From: Janthinobacterium fluminis
GTDB lineage: Bacteria; Pseudomonadota; Gammaproteobacteria; Burkholderiales; Burkholderiaceae_D
DNA length: 64,000 nucleotides
Assembly (NCBI RefSeq): GCF_028595325.1
Contig: NZ_JAQQXR010000004.1
Span: forward strand, 186,001-250,000
Direction of reading: 5' to 3'
Positions within the stretch are counted from its first letter, which is position 1. Each line of letters begins with the position of its first letter. This document shows positions 62,422 through 64,000 of the stretch, one piece after another. Both the position numbers and the translations under genes were made by a program. The notes beneath the pieces are model-generated. The model did not search any database. It saw only the letters and a program-made list of their open reading frames with translations, and was not told the origin of the DNA.

Positions 62422-62970
62422 GTGGATATCACCGACCTTTTAAAACGCATCAGCGCAGGAGACAGGCAAGCCTTTGCCGGCATCGTCGCGCACTACCAGC
62501 GCCCGCTGTTCGGCTTCCTCGGGCGGATGGCGCTCGGCCAGGGCCAGGCCGAGGAAGTGGCGCAGGAAACCTTCCTGCGGGCATGGCAAAAACTCGGCGA
62601 GTACCGGCCGGAGCGGGCCGGCTTTTCCACCTGGCTGTTCACCATCGCCCGCAACCTCGCGCTGCACGAGCTGGAGCGGGCCGCCCGGCGCAACGAACTG
62701 GGCGGCGCAGGCGACCTGCCGGAGCCCGCGTGCGAACGCCCGCAACCGCCCGAGGCGCTGGCGCTGGCGCGGCAACAGCGCCGGCTCCAGGGGGCGCTGC
62801 GGCGCCTGCCGCTGGCGGACCGCGGCGCGCTGGCCCTGGCCTACAACCACGAACTGGAACTGGCGGAAGTGGCGCGCATCGAGGGATGCAGCGTCGCCGC
62901 CATCAAGACCCGCCTGCACCGGGCCAAGGAAAAACTGCGCCAACTATTACTGGAGGATAGCGATGGATAA
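62422..62970 (+). CDS. ECF-type RNA polymerase sigma factor
   Basis: 182-residue sigma-70 family protein. Region 2 has [28 protein letters not shown] (about 28-55), and region 4 has [43 protein letters not shown] (about 130-175). There is no region 1 or 3, as in ECF factors. GTG 62422 is the start, with AAGGG eight bases upstream. It overlaps the next small gene by eight bases, and lepB follows, so the three form one operon. The partner anti-sigma may be the 74-residue membrane protein. Confidence 0.92.
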   Translation: MDITDLLKRISAGDRQAFAGIVAHYQRPLFGFLGRMALGQGQAEEVAQETFLRAWQKLGEYRPERAGFSTWLFTIARNLALHELERAARRNELGGAGDLPEPACERPQPPEALALARQQRRLQGALRRLPLADRGALALAYNHELELAEVARIEGCSVAAIKTRLHRAKEKLRQLLLEDSDG

Positions 62971-63187
62971 GGACCTCGACGCGCTGCTGGGCGCGCCCCT
63001 GCTGGCGCCGCCGGACGATTTCGGCGAGCGCGTCATGCGGCGCATCGGCCGCCTGCCCCCGCCGGCGCGCCGCAGCGGCGGGCTGGCGAAGCTGGGCGAA
63101 CTGGCGCTGCTGGCCGGCGGCATCGCCGGCGCGGCGCAACTGGCCGCCTTCATGTTCGGCATCTGGGCCGCCGCCTCGGCCGGCTGA
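62963..63187 (+). CDS. Small membrane protein, possible anti-sigma factor
   Basis: 74-residue protein starting [28 protein letters not shown], with a soluble N-terminal part and one C-terminal hydrophobic segment (about 46-73, LALLAGGIAGAAQLAAFMFGIW). It overlaps the sigma gene by eight bases, with GGAGG seven bases before the ATG. Its size and topology fit a minimal membrane anti-sigma, but no zinc-binding motif is seen. This role is inferred from position only. Confidence 0.7.
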   Translation: MDKDLDALLGAPLLAPPDDFGERVMRRIGRLPPPARRSGGLAKLGELALLAGGIAGAAQLAAFMFGIWAAASAG

Positions 63188-63202
63188 CAAAGGAGAGATC
63201 GC

Positions 63203-64000
63203 ATGCACACTACACACCAGGCCCGCAAACCCGCGCTGGCCGCGCTGATGTCCCTGGTCCTGCCCGGATACGGCCAGTTGTACAACGGCGAAGTCAACAA
63301 GGCGATCTGGCTCTTCCTCACGGTCGCCGGCTTCAGCCAGCCGGTGCTGGTGCTGGCGGCCCTGTACCTGCCGGGCGCGGCGATGATGCCGGCCCTGCTG
63401 CTCGCCCTGCTGCTGACGCTGGCGCTCTGGCTGTACGGCATCGCCGACGCCTGGCGCACGGCGCGCAGACTGGACAACTACACGCCGCAGGCGTGGCAAC
63501 TCAGCGGCACCTATATGCTGGTGCTCGTGCTGTGCGACCTGATCGTCCTGCCGCTGCTGGTCAACTACCTGCGCAGCCACCAGGTCGCGAGCTATCGCGT
63601 GCCGTCGAACAGCATGGCCCCCGGCGTGCTGCCGGGCGACTACTTCTTCGCCGACAAACGCTACAACTGCCCGGCCTGCAAGCAACAGGTGCGCCGCGGC
63701 GACATCGCCTTGTTCGTCTACCCGAACGACCGCACGCAGATCTACATCAAGCGCATCATCGGCCTGCCCGGCGACCATGTGCAAATCCAGGGCACGCGGG
63801 TGTCGGTGAACGGCGTCGCGCTGACCACGCAAGCGCACGAAACCGACGGCGCCACGGCCACCACCGAACAATCCGGCGGCAGGCAATGGCAGGCGCACTG
63901 GAACCACGGCACGGCGGCGCTGCCGGACGCCGACACGACCGTGGCGGCCGGCCAGGTGCTGGTGCTGGGCGACAACCGCAACGTCAGCGCCGACTCGCGC
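63203..64000 (+). CDS. lepB: Signal peptidase I-like protease (5' part, cut by window end)
   Basis: The frame from ATG 63203 (GGAGAGAT before it) is open to the window edge, at least 266 residues. An N-terminal region of about four hydrophobic segments (to about residue 125, LPGYGQLYNGEVNKAIWLF first) resembles a TM2-like module. The peptidase domain follows: YRVPSNSMAPG gives the nucleophile serine (family PSxSM), YIKRIIGLPGD the catalytic lysine, and VLGDNRNVSADSR the final box. YNCPACKQQ adds a CxxC not typical of LepB. It is the third gene of the sigma operon, so it may be a specialised peptidase. Confidence 0.88.
   Translation, partial: MHTTHQARKPALAALMSLVLPGYGQLYNGEVNKAIWLFLTVAGFSQPVLVLAALYLPGAAMMPALLLALLLTLALWLYGIADAWRTARRLDNYTPQAWQLSGTYMLVLVLCDLIVLPLLVNYLRSHQVASYRVPSNSMAPGVLPGDYFFADKRYNCPACKQQVRRGDIALFVYPNDRTQIYIKRIIGLPGDHVQIQGTRVSVNGVALTTQAHETDGATATTEQSGGRQWQAHWNHGTAALPDADTTVAAGQVLVLGDNRNVSADSR

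Overview
The window comes from a high-GC betaproteobacterium, most likely an Oxalobacteraceae member of the Massilia/Duganella/Janthinobacterium kind. This is inferred by eye from housekeeping proteins (LysC, AccA, CysS, RNase R, AlkA-type glycosylase), two PEP-CTERM proteins, a phasin, a 963-residue TonB-dependent receptor and TilS-accA-cysS style gene order. No database search was made. Coding density is high, and most genes sit in short, tightly coupled operons.

Positions 1-1.7 kb hold AT-rich or decayed sequence, a small hypothetical gene and two tandem tRNA-Ser(GCU) copies. From 7.7 kb down to 1.7 kb on the minus strand run cysS, an AlkA-like glycosylase, accA, tilS and lysC. On the plus strand follow two cyclophilins (ppiA, ppiB), lpxH and a YtrA-type GntR/ABC operon (10.2-12.4 kb) with a short leader ORF. 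Then on the minus strand come yceH, cysE, and an rnr-rlmB pair. Three identical tRNA-Leu(CAG) genes lie at 17.7-19.6 kb, with a PEP-CTERM metzincin protease between copies 2 and 3.

At 20-31 kb are a soluble sensor kinase, a phasin, a FAN1-like VRR-NUC nuclease coupled to a nuclease-helicase, a LytS/LytR pair with two DUF5668/LiaF-like membrane proteins, and a LysR gene divergent from an MFS exporter. At 32-46 kb are a hemolysin III protein, the large TonB-dependent receptor, a chimeric epimerase/outer-membrane-barrel ORF, an HD-GYP phosphodiesterase, metY, a patatin, a MacAB-type exporter and small envelope proteins. At 46-51 kb, fdhD, a small winged-helix-like gene and a YdeP-type molybdenum oxidoreductase form one overlapping operon.

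The most notable locus is 51.6-58.3 kb. A Pls/PosA-type single-module NRPS has an adenylation domain, a carrier domain, six membrane segments and three left-handed beta-helix domains. It is translationally coupled to its own Sfp-type phosphopantetheinyl transferase and faces a divergent glycosyltransferase/DUF2334 deacetylase pair. This is the architecture of enzymes that make cationic homo-poly-amino acids such as epsilon-poly-lysine, so a secreted polymer is the inferred product. The window ends with yjdM, a PEP-CTERM protein, a chemoreceptor with CheW, and an ECF sigma factor operon reaching a signal peptidase I cut by the window edge.

Three long perfect inverted repeats with the shared tip GGGGACAGACC (about 4.6, 12.4 and 23.4 kb) form a dispersed repeat family in intergenic gaps.
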